A DNA stretch of 64,000 bases from NCBI RefSeq assembly GCF_029784135.1, contig NC_073746.1:181785788-181849787 (forward strand), written 5' to 3'. A program made the translations under genes and the position numbers. Each line of letters opens with the position of its first letter. Positions within the stretch are counted from its first letter, which is position 1. The stretch is from Toxorhynchites rutilus septentrionalis (taxonomy: Eukaryota; Arthropoda; Insecta; Diptera; Culicidae). Below the pieces are notes generated by a model that was given only the letters and a program-made list of their open reading frames with translations, was not told the origin of the DNA and searched no databases. Positions 9,546-22,435 of this stretch are shown here, in pieces.

Positions 9546-11860
9546 AGTTATCGACCAAGAATAAGCAATGGTCGTAAAAGGCGACTAAACAGGTGAAAAT
9601 GCGGGTAAGGTTGTGGTAAAACCCATGGAGACAGCTCGAAAGAGATACCGTGAACAGTAGCAATGGAAGAAGTAGGATCGATACCAGTAAGATTCTGATT
9701 AGGGCATACTGGTTTATGACATAAAGAACGGATATTCCACGCTGATCAGTCTCAAAACACGGTCCCATGGGTATCTCTAACAAGCGCAACCCCAGCATTG
9801 CAAGTCAGCCAGTGAGGAAGTACAAAGAAAACGACTATGTACTACGAGTGAAGATAACGGCCCGGAGTTGAGACCCAAAAAGATAGAACCTTTTAAAAAT
9901 ACCCCAAAATATATTTGAGAGGAGAACGTGTTCGCGAGAAACGAAGGAATGCAGAGGTCCTCAGTGCACACTCGAGTTACTAGACTGAATACCAGCAGTA
10001 CCTGCCAAACAACAAGGGGAGCAGTAAATTGTCCAGGAAAATCTTGGTCGTGTACCAAGCCAGGTGTTTACGCCGACATCAATCAACAGCACGCACAAAG
10101 ACGTGCTATAAAATGGGTGATCCAACATGGCGGAGGTCAGAAAGAAGGCGAACAAAATGTATGATTTCATAAAGGATAAAATCAATGTTTATAACGATCC
10201 GGCCGTGGAAGAAATGAAGAGCGCACAATGTGATTCTGGTGATGTACCAATCACAATCCGGATGAAAAAGGTGTACGGTAGGACACAAACGGTTTCGAGA
10301 GAACGGCTCCCGAGAGAAAATGGCAAATAAGGGTGAAATGAAAGTGGGGTTATTTGTGTGCCCCCCTAAAACTACCCCTTGGGTGAACAAGCAAATGGAG
10401 AGAATTTTTAAATGCATGGGCTTCGGGCATCAGGCGAGAGATCCAATCTGACAAGGCCAAACGTGCGGCGAAACGTGGCTAGAGACTGCACAAAGCAACC
10501 GAGGTGCATGCTACAATTGCAATAAGGAGCCTCAGGCAATTATGAGTCAGCCAACGGAATTCTGCTGTGGTACGAGACACTAAGCATTTCCCGCGCTAGT
10601 TATCGACGAGCCAGAAGAAGAGTCCAGAAGGCACGAACCGAAGCAGGAAGAGAGGAGCGCCGGGCGTTGTTTCGAAAGGCCAGAGTTGGATTGAAACGGG
10701 CGATACGTAGGAAAAAAATCAAATTGCTATCGGCAAAAATCCGAGTTTCAACGACACATAAAATGGAATTATTTCCGGAAAAATTCGAGGTCATCGTAGA
10801 AGGACTCTTTTCACAGAACACCCCACCGATGTGGCCACCCACACAGTGGACTAAGCCGAGATTGTACAAAGCACCAACAAGGAACTCATCGCGATTGTGA
10901 AGGTATTTAAGGTGAAGAAAGCACCCAATCCCGACGAAATCCCCAACGTGGCCTTAGACCTTAGCTTAGCGACCTTAGCTTTCCTCAACATATTCAGAAT
11001 GCTACTGCAGAAATACTTGGACATCGAAACCAGAAAAACCACTTAAAGATCGAGCATCGTAGAGGTCTTGCAGGGAATTATTCTCAAGGGACTGATGAAA
11101 GGCATGGAGGGTGATCACGGATTGTCGATAACACAGTTCTGGTTCCGGAAAGGAAAATCGACGGTGAACGATGTTTGAACAGTTATCGAGAAATCTCAAG
11201 TGTCGCTGAAACAATGACGGAGATGAGATCGTTACTGCGCAGTAACTATTATCGACGTGAAAAACGCCTTCAATAGTGCCCCAGACTGGAAGCCCAATGC
11301 AGATAGAAACTGAAAAATATCTTGGCGAGTATTCCACGAGGTTCCACACTAAGTCTAGCGCTTTGGAACACAATGTATGACGGCGTGATAACGCTGATGC
11401 TACCAAAAGATGTAGAGAGGACTTCGCGGATAACATCGTAACACGGTAATTGGTGAGACGCTCTAGGAAGTATAAATGTAACTGGTGACTGACGGTTCTC
11501 TCGACCTGGATAAACCTGAAACACGAAGAAGCGAATGAATCTTCCTAACTTAGTTCCTGTCAGGTCATGGTTATTTAAGACGATACTTTCATCGGTTTGG
11601 GCGCGCAACGTCACCTCTATGTCCAGAATGCGGTAGTGTGGAGGCAACACCGGAGCACGTAATCGTCGTATGTTCATGATAGAACAGCAGTGCGAAAGGC
11701 AGATAATCACCCTGAACACGAAGAATAGAGTAGGCTAAATGTGTCCGGAAAAAGGCATAAACAGATTTGTAACAATCATACCATCCGAGCTGCAGTGGAA
11801 CTGGTGAACGAACAACGGTATTTGAAATTGCAATTTAAAGAGGTGCAAGAGCACAGCCCA
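9546..11860 (+). pseudogene. R1-like LINE ruin (gag zinc knuckles, RT, C-terminal Cys/His)
   Basis: A heavily decayed non-LTR element on the plus strand. Near 10400-10540, pieces of CCHC zinc knuckles can be read (MGFGHQARD, then CYNCNKEPQA). From 10600 the region before the RT appears (AFRKARVGLKRAI-like), then AIVKVFKVKKAPNPDEIPNV at about 10900-10965. After that come IILKGLMKGMEGDHGLS, FRKGKSTVNDV and, near 11260, IDVKNAFNSAP, which is RT motif A. LWNTMYDGVITL follows near 11360. The YADD segment is missing. At 11558-11681 an uninterrupted stretch, LSGHGYLRRYFHRFG then CPECGSVEATPEH, matches the C-terminal Cys/His region of the R1/LOA group. Many stops and frameshifts are present. The 5' limit is uncertain. 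A G-run lies at about 11891-11900. Confidence 0.7.
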
Positions 11861-12249
11861 CCCTCCGAGGTAGTTGCTAAACTATATTCCTGGGGGGGGG
11901 GATGTTGATCTCACACACCTACACAATACGATATCGCTATCGCCTTTGTTGAGCAACATATATCACTAGTAACAAAACGTGTCGGTCGAGAAGCAATTTA
12001 TCGTCCATAATATGGAAAGTTTCGTTCATTAAGCAGATTTTGCATAATATCAGGCGTTTTTATTGCTTTGGTGTGCGAAATACAACAGAATATGTTGCCT
12101 GTTGCATATTGCGTATTGCTGCTTGCTAGTTGCTTATTGCTCCGGTGTGCGATCCGCCTAATAAGTCTGCATGGTCGGCATCACAAAACTGAGCGGTCAA
12201 TACAGACTGAGAACTGAGTGTACTGAGAACGTACTCCAACTTCTATCAT

Positions 12250-12880
12250 TGTATCGCAATAGGGGTTAACCAGGCATTCCAGTTGACTGAAGTGAACGCA
12301 GAAAAATCAGCGGTCGCAACTATCCCACTCTGGTAACAATAATCAGACTTTACTTTCCGAATGATAGGATTCCCGAGGAAATGATCAACACTCTGCACAG
12401 AACCAGTGGCCCAATCCTAGCAGATTTCAACACGCAGACCCAAGCGTGAAGTGATCCCAACCACAACCTACGTGGAGTTGCCATCACGGAAGATATAGAG
12501 GAGATTGATTTCGTAATATTAGACGACTTCGTAGACAGTCACATCAGAATGGCGATAGATGGATGTAGGTTTCTCCAGCCGCAACCCGCTGCTCCGTTTG
12601 CTGTATCGGACACACACCGACTTGAAGGGGAAGTGATCACTTCCCGATAATCACCCGAACTGGCAACAAACTCTCACCAAGCAAGTGTCGAAAAGCTGCT
12701 AGTTCTACTCAACCGATGCCCCAACCCAGCAATCATAGATTATTTCTCAGAAGTTCCTTCAACGCAGCTCTCACTTCCATACCAAGAAGGAGTTCTACCC
12801 CTGGTAAGAGGGCAGCCCGATGGTGAACTCAATCATGCACCAAACGTAACGGCAAGCGATTTATTGCTACTCTGCTACCG
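12250..12880 (+). pseudogene. LINE AP-endonuclease and linker ruin
   Basis: Readable pieces in one frame include LYFPNDRIPEEMINTLHRTS, then ILADFNTQTQA (corresponding to the GDFNAHH block of LINE endonucleases), a stop, and LRGVAITEDIEEIDFVILDD. Further on, in another frame, RSSTPGKRAARW resembles the KRAVPWW linker between endonuclease and RT. It lies 3' of the R1-like RT ruin although an endonuclease should precede RT, so it belongs to a second element, probably of the I/Jockey type. It is not functional. Confidence 0.55.
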
Positions 12881-12995
12881 TGTGGATCGTATGCGCAACA
12901 TCGTTTGTCTCTGAATATGCACAAATTTGGTGCAGAGCTTACACTGACACGCAGAAACAAAGAAACAGAGCAGAAGAGAACTTTTTGCCACTTAA

Positions 12996-13522
12996 CCCTT
13001 TCCCGCCCAAGGGAATTATTTTTCCCTTCTACAAAAATCGTTATCGACTGTTCAATTATTATTGAATCGATATTTTTTTACTGAATGTCAAAATAAAACG
13101 TATGTCCAAGGCAGCAAATGTGTTTCTAAACGAATAAAAAGAGAACTGTCAAACATGGACCGGTTTGACTTAACACAGACCACATAAAAATGTGTTATAT
13201 GCAATGTCCAATTGTGCTTCACAAGTAAACGATTTTTTTTTCGTAGAATACCGTAACTAACTATTTATTTTATTTTCCTGATAATTTTAATCATGTATTT
13301 TGTGTTACAAAGCAATAATTAAAATGCCAATATAATAAACCTAACTCTTCATTTATTTACTTTTATGATCCATAGGGGAACATATTTCCCATGAAATTAT
13401 AGGAAATCTATTCACCCTGCTATGTTTTTCTGGTGATATTCTCTTACTTTACACCCACAATAGCTGAAATATTGTGTTGTATTGGCATATTTAGTCTTGG
13501 ACATTTTATGGTCCTGAAAGGG
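12996..13522. mobile_element. piggyBac-like MITE with TTAA target duplication
   Basis: The ends are CCCTTTCCCG on the left and CCTGAAAGGG on the right, each flanked by TTAA (12992-12995 and 13523-13526). TTAA duplication with a CCC start is the hallmark of piggyBac-type elements. The 527-bp interior is non-coding and contains a scrap related to the MITE at 3894-4158. The short inverted repeats (7-8 bp) make the call probable rather than certain. Confidence 0.6.
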
Positions 13523-13649
13523 TTAAACTCCGTCCTTGCACCGGGGACCAGTGTTAAAGAATTTTCATCCTCGTTCTGATCGTCTGACCGTCAGATTGAA
13601 ATTCCTCATAAAAAAGAAGTACTTTCAACAATCTGTGGTTCATTTTTTG

Positions 13650-14195
13650 CACTGCAAAAAAAATCACAGGAGGGTTGTGTCCCTGACACGACCGCATAGT
13701 TGACGTAGGATTCCGTTAGACTATCTGTTGATTTTGGATATGTTTGGAGAATTACACCGTTAAACTCTTTGATAATGATTTGGTTTTAATGTCTCTGTTA
13801 CGGAATACATTTCGGTAGGAACAAAAGCTCCCCTTACTTTCATGTATTTGCAATGCCGATTTCCCCCAGGCAGCTTGGTTTTGATGTCTCTGTTAGAGAC
13901 CCGCCGCATGTGTCGTCAATTTCGACCAATCAGAAGTGGATATTTCCGTTAGGATAGGGGTTGAGATTTTTCAATTGTTCGATAATTAGTTTCATGACAT
14001 ATATTATTTTCTTCAATATAAACAATTGTTATTGAGTGTCCAAATCGATTGACGCAAAAATTTCATCAATCCATCATGAAATGACTGACCAATAAGCGTT
14101 TGAGATTGGACAATATTTACGATGTACTCGATTTTAGATTTTCAATTTGTACCCCAATATGTTCCCGAAAGACGTAATCCTACGTCAAAATATTT
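13650..14195. repeat. Family B repeat, copy 1 (palindromic termini)
   Basis: The left part reads GGGTTGTGTCCCTGACACGA then CCGCATAGTTGACGTAGGAT. The right end is GACGTAATCCTACGTCAAAA. Both ends match family A in the ACGACCGCAT...TTGACGTAG block. The interior shares CATGTATTTGCAATGCCGAT with a second copy at 41765-42520. There is no coding capacity. Confidence 0.6.
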
Positions 14196-15860
14196 TTCTG
14201 AATTCAATTCAAAACAAAAAGAGAAAAGCGCAGACATATAATCATTCTCATCTTACGCCGTTTATGCGATAATTCCACCAAACACCACCTCCCATTGCGT
14301 TCTGAAGAGAGAAAGTCCTGGGCCCTAGTAGAGCCATGTCCCGTTGGGGGTTGAGAATAAATTAAAATAAATCGTTTCCCGCCACGACGACGTCTATGGC
14401 TACGACGACGGACCGTGTAGCACGGGGTGGTTGCATTAAGGTGAAAATGTGATGTATCATCAGGAGTCGTCGTTACCGTGTGTGTATACGTACCGCTTCA
14501 TGCGTACCAACGTTAGGGATGACGGTGGCGGAGAAAGGGGACAAATATTGGGAAGCACGCATGTGCTTGTGACCAATGGCAGTTTTCCCCCAAATAAATG
14601 ATCCGTACGTGCTGGGAGGGTACAACTCGCTGATTAGTGGCCATGTGGTAGGCTTATGGAACTTTAGGTGTTTAATTTTTCGGAAAGACCGAGAATTATG
14701 TAACGCGATTCGATGGATCGAGCACAAGAAATGCTGTGAGCGTGAAGTTACATTTATTGTCAAACTTTAATTAAAAACCCTCACCTCAATTTTAATCACG
14801 GGTTCTTATAAAATATCTTCCATTCATTCCTCGCACCTGTCTTTCGCTTTCAGAAAAGAAATGAAGAACGCACAGAGAGCAGTTCTTCAAACACTCATTT
14901 CACCACATTCACCACTTCCACTTCCCCATCCGGAGGCATCCCTTCCTGGCAAGAGAGCATCATTACTTGCAGAAGTGTGGAAAAACAAAGGCGAACTTCG
15001 GGACCTGAATGCTGTCAGCTTTCTGATGTGACAGAGGAAATTCACCTTCAATCCCACAGATGGCAGGCTCCGCTCTTTGCTTGTCACCAAGAAACAAACG
15101 AAAAAAAAAGAACAATGGAAAATGCGAACCGTGAAAAAAGGTGAAATTTAAATTATGCTTTGATGACTTTATCGAGAATGCGGGATTTTCTTTTCAAAGT
15201 TTCGAATAGCTGATGCCCTTTTTTGTTGTTGGTATTCCTGCGATGCAAAATGTCTCCTGTTGTTGTTTTTTTTTTGTTCCCTCTATGTTGGCATCTCGAG
15301 AGGACAAAGATTTATGAAGCCCTTCGTAAATACTTTTGCTCGGCGGGGTTCAATGTTTTTTTTTCTGTTTTCTAAAAGGTAGGGGTACACTCGAAAAATT
15401 TAATATATAACAGCAAACATTAAATCTAAAAGGGTGCGTGCTGCATAAATTATTACGGTTATTAACATTTTATTCATGGCCATTAGAATAACAGAAATTG
15501 CGAGCGTGAGGGAAAAAATATTGCTTCGTGAGATGCAGAGAACCGGACAGCTGGCTCATGGAAACAGAAATCAAAATGATAAACAAGAGTTTATTTGATT
15601 GAAATTTCACACTTAATTATGTGAAATGTTCATTTTTGAGAAAGATATAAAAATAATACTCACACGCTTGCGTGCCAATTACTCGAGACGGGACTAACCT
15701 GAAAAAAATGCAGAAATAAGATATTAATATTTTGATACAATTTTAATAGTACAAAAGCAGAGCTCCTCTTAAATAACAATGTTTTCCCACGGCGCCGCGT
15801 TCACATCGGAAAACATTACGATTCTCCGGGGAAACGTACCAAATCCCAAATAAATTAGGA
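14196..15860. other. No recognisable gene
   Basis: Short open frames on both strands at 14473-14770 and 14887-15090 show no motif. The segment around 14370-14420 is locally G+C-rich with CGACGACG words. I see no inverted repeats or transposon similarity. It may be unique regulatory or intronic sequence. Confidence 0.4.
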
Positions 15861-16430
15861 AATTAGTAAAATTCACCGAAGGAAGCATTCCCGAAGGCAA
15901 TCATAAACTCATTAGGGGTAAGACTAATTGTGAGGTTGACTTCGAAGTCAGTTGTTAAAGCTCTCACACCAGTGGCTACGACTCTGAAAAATGAGACAGC
16001 AATACTCCCGGAAGATGCTGCCAAACCAACGGCGGAGCGTTGTAACAGAACGAAATTAACAGCTTCCAACCCAATTGAGAAGAACCATGAAAGTGTCGTA
16101 ATGGTCACAATTCAGCGCCACTGCAGCGCTGCTTGTCCTTCTTTTCATCGTGCTCTGACCCGGACATGGATGGCCAAACAGGAACATTCTTCAGTCATCC
16201 GTCGGTTTTCAGAGCGAAACAGATGTTTCCTATTTTCTACTCTGTCACTGAGTAGTGAGTTTTTTCAATTTGCCGCAAAAATAGTGTCTTGTAAAGTATC
16301 GAAACACTTTGATTATTTTGTTTTTTTTTGTGGGAAGAAGTATCAATTTCAATTTTTTTGTGCCCCCCGGTATTCGGCATTGCTTTCCGTTCGACCAATC
16401 TATACGAAGATAAATGAATTCAATTGAGTT
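15861..16430. other. Ambiguous open region on both strands
   Basis: The plus strand is open through 15930-16427 (165 codons; early part VRLTSKSVVKALTPVATTLK). The minus strand is open at 15863-16108 (81 codons; FSIGLEAVNFVLLQRSAVGL). Neither resembles a family I know, neither has a convincing start context, and the second half of the plus frame is low complexity. A minus-strand splice acceptor-like TTTTTCAG occurs near 15990. I treat this as unexplained, possibly chance. Confidence 0.2.
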
Positions 16431-16795
16431 AATGCAGAGCGCAGTCGAACGGATGCAAAACAACTTCGAACAAAATCGAAGCTGCTCGTATACTAGTGAA
16501 TTAAACGCAGAACATTACACGCAAAAAGATGACGCCCACGGTACGTAAAACTAAGAAAGCTAATCCTGGAATTGGCTTCGAGCAAACACTCTCGATAATA
16601 GCACTCCGCTGCCTCAAGCCCATCCGGAGGGCAACACCCGAACTAATCGATAGTAATGGAACAATGTCAGCTAGCATTCGTTGAATGGAATTTGTTTAAA
16701 AACTTAAAGTGGAAATTTAGGTGAAGAGTTTGGCGGAAGAGCGATGAGAGACTCCAGGGTAAACATATCCAACTAAAGGCTGGTTTAGAGTTCTC

Positions 16796-17078
16796 GTGAA
16801 CGTGAACATGAACAAACACTGTTTTGTTAATAATTCATTAGTCCATAGATAAAACGCGAGGGAAACATCTTGAAACGATAGGAAGAAACATTTTCAAGTT
16901 GAAAAACATATTTAAACACAATTCATATTGATTAAAATGGATTAATTCAATATTTCATTACGATTCTGAATTTCCACCGAGAAATCGAGATGTTGGACTT
17001 CGGTGAACGTGAACGTGAAAAAAAAAACAGTGGTGAATATACACGTCAAAATATTTCCCTGTTCATGTTCACGTTCGA
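16796..17078. mobile_element. MITE with GTGAACGTGAAC terminal motifs
   Basis: The left end is TCGTGAACGTGAACATGAAC and the right end TGTTCATGTTCACGTTCGA, an inverted pair of about 19 bp with one gap. A further GTGAACGTGAACGTGAA block lies inside the right half (near 17001-17020). It is non-coding. It lies next to the mariner fragment at 17079-17300. No target duplication is evident and the right end may be trimmed. Confidence 0.5.
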
Positions 17079-17300
17079 ATGTCCCAAAGCATTCTGAAAA
17101 TTATTTCGTTCAGAATGTGATCCTTCACGCATGTCTTTATCCACTTGATTGCGATGAAATTTCCGAATAAAATTGAGCTCTTTTGATACTAGTCGTGCTG
17201 CGACTTTTCTCATGCCCAAAAAATCAACCAAACTATGATTAACGGTCTCGTGAGAAATATTCAATTCACGGGCTAGCTCTCTTTTATTCTGTTGGTGCAT
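17046..17300 (-). pseudogene. mariner transposase N-terminal fragment
   Basis: The minus-strand translation includes RELARELNISHETV, LGMRKVAARLVSKELNFIRK and FHRNQVDKDM. This matches the second helix-turn-helix and linker of a mariner (DD34D) transposase, where the pattern is REIAxELNISHxTVxxxLxxxLGM...RLVPKxL. The frame then degenerates and meets the neighbouring MITE. The catalytic domain is absent. Confidence 0.6.
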
Positions 17301-19857
17301 TCGTCAGGTGGATAGTCGTTCTTGACGTGGAAAACCGTTTATCTCTCCTCGGTCGTCTATGAATGGCTTATAGCTGAGTCACCAATTATATTCTGCAACA
17401 TTTTCAACGTTTCGACACACGAAACATGAAATTTCAACGTCTGTTTGCAACACAATACTGCCAATACTGGTTCTATAGTCAATAGTCATGTGGAAAATAA
17501 TTAACGATTTGGATTGCTTAAAACTTTAGCATTTCTTTATAGGTAGATTCTTTCATCAATTTATAGGAAATATTTCAACGCATCTAAAAAAATAAAAAAA
17601 AAAATCAAGCATTACCTAAACGTATTAACAGCAACATCATCAGCAGCAGCAATAGTAGCAGCCGTGGGCCTCCACAATCACATTATTAATCCATCACAAA
17701 CACTGACGCAATACTATCCGATTGAAACACCACATCGTCAAGTATGGAAAAGCTCATTCGCTCATTTCTCCACAGCTCCACAGATTATAAATCACTCTTG
17801 TATCTGTTTGGAATTATCATGGCGAAAAGAATGCAGCATGCAATCGTGAGATTGCACGATGAATCATTTTACACTTTCCAACCATCTTCATTCGGGACTG
17901 AGAATGAATATAACAAAACAAAGAGTGGTAAACAACATTCAATGAATGAATATTCCTTTGAAAGGATCGCACGAAACAAAATAACGAGTGCGTCAAAATA
18001 GACTCAATCTGTGTGTGTGTATGATTTTATTTTCCTTTGTACTCTTTCCCTTGTCAGCATTCAAGTGCACATGAATCTACCGTTCGGCTCACCAATAACT
18101 TGCGTTAATATGGTCTTTTGCGTTGGCTTAGATCCTTCCATACTAGAAACAAAAAATGCCATTGCAATAGTGCACAGAATACAACTCAAGTATCTACATT
18201 TTACTGCCGCGATCGAGGCTCAATGATTGCTATTTGAGTGAAAAACGAATGATTTTACAGAGACACTCGCTGGCACAAGCAAAAGTTTCCAATTCGATTC
18301 AAACACCATCTAACGTCATTCCGAGAAGCAAATGAGAGAATGCAAAATTCTCTGAGAATAGATGAGCGGAATCGAGACAGTATTTTTCCGTTAAACTCGA
18401 AAATGAACTTTGCGAAGAGGATAGGTGAATGTTTTTTTTGTCACAAATAAAGTGAGGCATAAACGAAGAATAGATGGGTGAGTTTTATCTGTGAATGAGT
18501 GTTGTTGAACGAATTTCGATGCGATTTTGCCCATACTTGCACATCGCAATGTGGAATAATGGTGCTAGTGGAACAAAATATGATCGTCTTATTCAGGTAT
18601 CCATCGAGCGACGGCATGAATGGTAATTTTTCAGGGCCATAACAATTTTCACTAAAGAGTTATTTCGAAAAGTTCGATGAGTCTTAAAAAAAGATCCGAA
18701 ATAATAAAAAGCAAATTGATTTTTATAGTTTGTTTGCGTGGGAGATTAATGATGACATTTTGCCATCGAAAATTCTATTTTCACAAATTCGTTCTTATTC
18801 TCGAATTATAGATGGTTCAAGTTGGGTATGAATAAATTATTTCCCAGACGTGAGAGCTGTGTTCTTTGATTGAAAAATGGAGATGAATATTCGTTCCACA
18901 ACATAATCGATTTTTTATTTTACGTTTCCGTTCTGTGAAAAGTGCTGTATAGCATAATTTTCTTTTTTTTATAATTTTAATTTTTCAAATTTTAGATCTA
19001 TTTATTTTACCGATCACGCACAATTGAAAAAATCGAAAAAAATAAAAAAAACAATATTATTAAATTGATAAACTTTGGTGTAATCTTTCGTCTATTCGGT
19101 TATGTCCACAACATTACTTACACTTCTTTCTCGCGAGCTGAATGCGAACCAACAAAACGCTATTATCTATGATAGCGAATTGATCACCACGTACGAATCC
19201 ATCGAAAACTTTCGTGGTACTCCACAAGCGCGAGACTTTTGTGTGTATACCACAATACCAACCTTATCCACTGCATTCCTTGAACGTTCGGCGAAGGCAA
19301 GTTCAACAGAACAACGGAAATCCAGTTTTGTAAGTTAGTATACCTCAGACTTTAAGCATGTGTTTGAAAAAGATAGCAAAGTTACCGACATGCTCAATAG
19401 CAGGGCGCGGCAAAGTCATATTCAACTGAGGATACTTCGTATTCAATTGGGAATGAGTTTTAGCTTCTTCCAGCAGTTTCTCCGCCAAAATGACTCAACA
19501 GTCATTCGGGCGTTTAGTTGCTATCTCACTCTACGACTCGACTATCGCATTTCATTCTTCCCCGTCAAATGGACTTCATTGCATATTGAAGTGACTCCCC
19601 TCAGAATGAATTCGTTTCTCTCTAGATTTATTTGTATCGTACACGAAAATTACTCACACAGAAAAAATAGCGTGCAGAATCACGGTATTTTGTTTATAAA
19701 ATATAACAAATTCATAATTTTTGTTGATTCAAACCCGTTACTCCGGTTATTTTTTTATTTATGGTCATTCAGAAAGCATGTCGATATTGCTCATCAGAAA
19801 TGTCGAGCAAATAGATGCTTCTCAAAGAATCTGGTGTTTACTCTCTGCAAAAGCATA
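17301..19857. other. No recognisable gene
   Basis: The stretch is A/T-rich with several short open frames (for example 17744-18001, 18011-18226, 19102-19338 and 19360-19860) that show no domain. I saw no inverted repeats or transposon motifs. It could be intron or spacer. Confidence 0.4.
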
Positions 19858-19859
19858 TA

Positions 19860-21078
19860 ACGGGTTTTCCATTTCGGGCTTCCGAAAGTATACAGCCCTG
19901 CGCTGACAACCGTTTGACATAGCTGTCAACCAAAGCGTCATATCGTTAGTCGAATGTTTGCCATTTTACAATATGGATCGTTTTAGCATCGCACAACGTG
20001 TTCATTTTGTTAAATTATACTATAAAAATGAAAAACCGGCAAATGTTTTTCGAGCATTACGGACGGATTTTGGTCGTCATGGACGGCCTACATAGCACAC
20101 AATCGCTAATGTAGTGCGTAAATTCGAACAAACTGGATCCGTAGTGGATATTGTGAAACCTGTGCATCATCGTAATGTGCGTTCGGTCGAAAATATTGCT
20201 GCTGTTGGCGAATTTTGCATTTGGACTTGCACCTACATCCATATAAAGTCCAACTGGTACAAAAATTAGAGCGTGGTGTCCATGGAATGCGTCGGGCATA
20301 CGTCGATTGGGTGAACGAACAACAGCAGCAAAATGCTGAATTTTCGCATCAAATTTTCTTCAGCGATGAGGCACATTTCGAGCTCGGTGGCTATGTGAAC
20401 ACCCAAAATTTCCGTATATGGGGCTCAGAAAATCCACACGTGATTATTGAGAGGCCATTGCATCCGCCAAAAGTCACTGTTTGGTGCGCATTATGGTCTG
20501 GTGGAGTCATCGAGCCGTATTTCTTTGAAAATGAGGACGGCGAGACTGTAACTGTGAATGGTGTGCGCTATGGCCGCATGTTAACCGATTTTTTTTGCCA
20601 CAAATTGAAGATATGGATACGGATGACATGTGGTTTCAGCAGGACGGCGCCACGTGCCACACAACACGACCAAACATGGCTATATTGCGAACGAAATTTG
20701 AGGGACGCATAATTTCGCGTTTTGGTGATGCCAATTGGCCGTCCAGATCATGCGATTTGAACTCGCTAGACTTTTTTGTGGGGTTATGCGAAAGACCGTG
20801 TCTATGCCAACTCTCCGCAAACTCTTGAACATTTGAAATACAACATTCGTGAAGTTATGACCGAGAAACCGCCCCATATGTGCCGAAAAGTCATCGAAAA
20901 TTACCTGTTCCGGATCAAGGTGTGTGAGGAAGCCCTAGGTGGACATTTGAATGATGTTGTATTTCACACATAATGGCATAAATCAAACTTTAATTTGAAA
21001 TAAAAGTTTCATCGAAATGCGAATTCTAAGTGTGTTTTATTTCAATTTACTTACGGAATTTAAAGTTGGAAAACCCTG
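19860..21078 (+). mobile_element. rosa-like (DD41D) Tc1/mariner element, complete ends
   Basis: The left end reads ACGGGTTTTCCATTTCGGG and the right end, reverse complemented, CAGGGTTTTCCAACTTTAAA. Each is flanked by TA (19858-19859 and 21079-21080), the usual mariner-type target duplication. The 1.2-kb unit holds one degenerate transposase. The terminal CAGGGTTTTCCA motif and the catalytic spacing agree with the rosa group. Confidence 0.8.
19973..20973 (+). pseudogene. DD41D (rosa-type) transposase, broken
   Basis: The frame starts MDRFSIAQRVHFVKLYYKNE, with the helix-turn-helix region following and a stop after GRHGRPT. The catalytic domain reads FFSDEAHFELGGYVN (first Asp), then WFQQDGATCHT (second Asp), then CDLNSLDFF, where 41 residues separate the second and third aspartates. 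The tail ends GGHLNDVVFHT before the stop. At least three frameshifts (near 20210, 20600 and 20780) divide it. All three catalytic positions survive, but no continuous product can be made. Confidence 0.85.
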
Positions 21079-21084
21079 TAGTTG

Positions 21085-21331
21085 TCAAAACACTAAGGAG
21101 TTGTGAAGTGTACGAATATGATTGGGATCTCAATGATGCATTGGGTCCTCATGGTAATGGTTTTATTCGTAATTTATTCTTTTCGTTAAGATTATTGTGT
21201 TGTTCTTTGGAAAATGTTAATATTTGTTTGTTTTTCCAGGTCTGGAAACATCGGGACCTTTTTGGTTATTGGAACCAACAGTGTCATGCATCCATCAATG
21301 TTTCAATGACGGAGCTATTTTGTACATTTAG
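21085..21331 (+). CDS. Candidate two-exon coding fragment, unknown
   Basis: Just outside the rosa element, a frame reading VVVKTLRSCEVYEYDWDLND reaches a possible donor (CATG/GTAATG at 21154). An 86-base A/T-rich intron ends in TTTGTTTTTCCAG at 21239. Joined, the frame continues through GLETSGPFWLLEP and HQCFNDGAILYI to a TAG at 21329. The intron size and acceptor are good for an insect. I recognise no family. The 5' side would have to continue left of the transposon at 19857, where I see no convincing partner. Chance is a real alternative. Confidence 0.25.
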
Positions 21332-21565
21332 TCGTCTGCCAGCACATAGTTTAGCGCACCTGTGTCAAATCAGGTATTCAAATGTTTTAAAACATATGAA
21401 TAAAATTGTCTTTATCATGATTTACAGTAGTTTTATAGTATATTTTTACGGATACACATGTTTTAAAGGATTACAAAATCCATCGCCCCTCATTTGAGCT
21501 AACTTTTATTCAATCACCAGATGATTATTTGGTACGTATTCAGTCCTTTTCTTGATTACCGAAAA

Positions 21566-22435
21566 TCGGGGGCAAATTGATCACAATTTTCAGAAAAATG
21601 TGAATATTTCCGAAAGTTTTTGTTAGATGTATACCCAATTATTTTTAAAATCAGTACTGGTGCTAAGGCCACAAAACGTTATGATTTTGTTCAAAAAAAA
21701 TCTTTATGCGTTGATTTGGAATTTTTTTAGCGTGAAATTTCGAAATGTAGCCTCGGGGTGAAGTTGATCAATCTATGTTTCTCAGGATTTTCTAATGTCA
21801 TATGCACAAAAATGTATAGAAAATCAATTTTTTCTTCACCTGCGGTCATTTAAATGATAACTCAAGGGTTTGAGGATACAAAAACCTAATTGAGTCCACC
21901 TAAGTGCCTTTCCATAACTCGATTAAAATACTGATCTGCAGGTCATCCCGAGACCATTCTTATTATCCTAATGTGGCCAGAAAACCCTTGAAATGGTCAC
22001 CAATGAGCTAGTTTTAACGAAAAAAGACGTTCAATATGTCGCATGATGGGATTCGGTTCTGGTCGTTCGTGGTGCTTTTTTGTAAAGTAGTTTTTTCTCA
22101 CTTGTTTAAATCGTAATTACAAGTATATGATTACTTATTCAATTCATCAAGTATCGGCTAGAAGTGAATTAATATGTTTAGCGTCTATGAATATTGTTTT
22201 GATGAGTTGAAAATATGTTTCTTTACAACAGTTAAAAATGGAAACGAAAATGCCATTCAGAAAAATATTATTTTTTTATGCAATTTAATAAGTGATTCGT
22301 TGAACACCATTGACCGAAATAACCTCCAGATGTTTATTGAACATGTCAGATTGAAAAAGTTTAAAATTAAAATGCATAATACCTCTGAACATTTATGTTT
22401 GTATTCGGTAATACGTTTGATCAATTTGCCCCCGA
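21566..22435. repeat. 870-bp unit bounded by perfect 18-bp inverted repeat
   Basis: TCGGGGGCAAATTGATCA at 21566-21583 is exactly reverse-complemented at 22418-22435. The interior is A/T-rich and also has a related GGTGAAGTTGATCAATC near 21758. It could be a MITE or two members of a repeat motif in opposite orientation. Flanking duplications are not evident. Confidence 0.45.

Noticed and set aside
9546..12880. One continuous LINE from gag to endonuclease
   Set aside because: The endonuclease ruin lies 3' of the RT ruin, whereas LINE order is ORF1, endonuclease, RT. They are treated as two elements.
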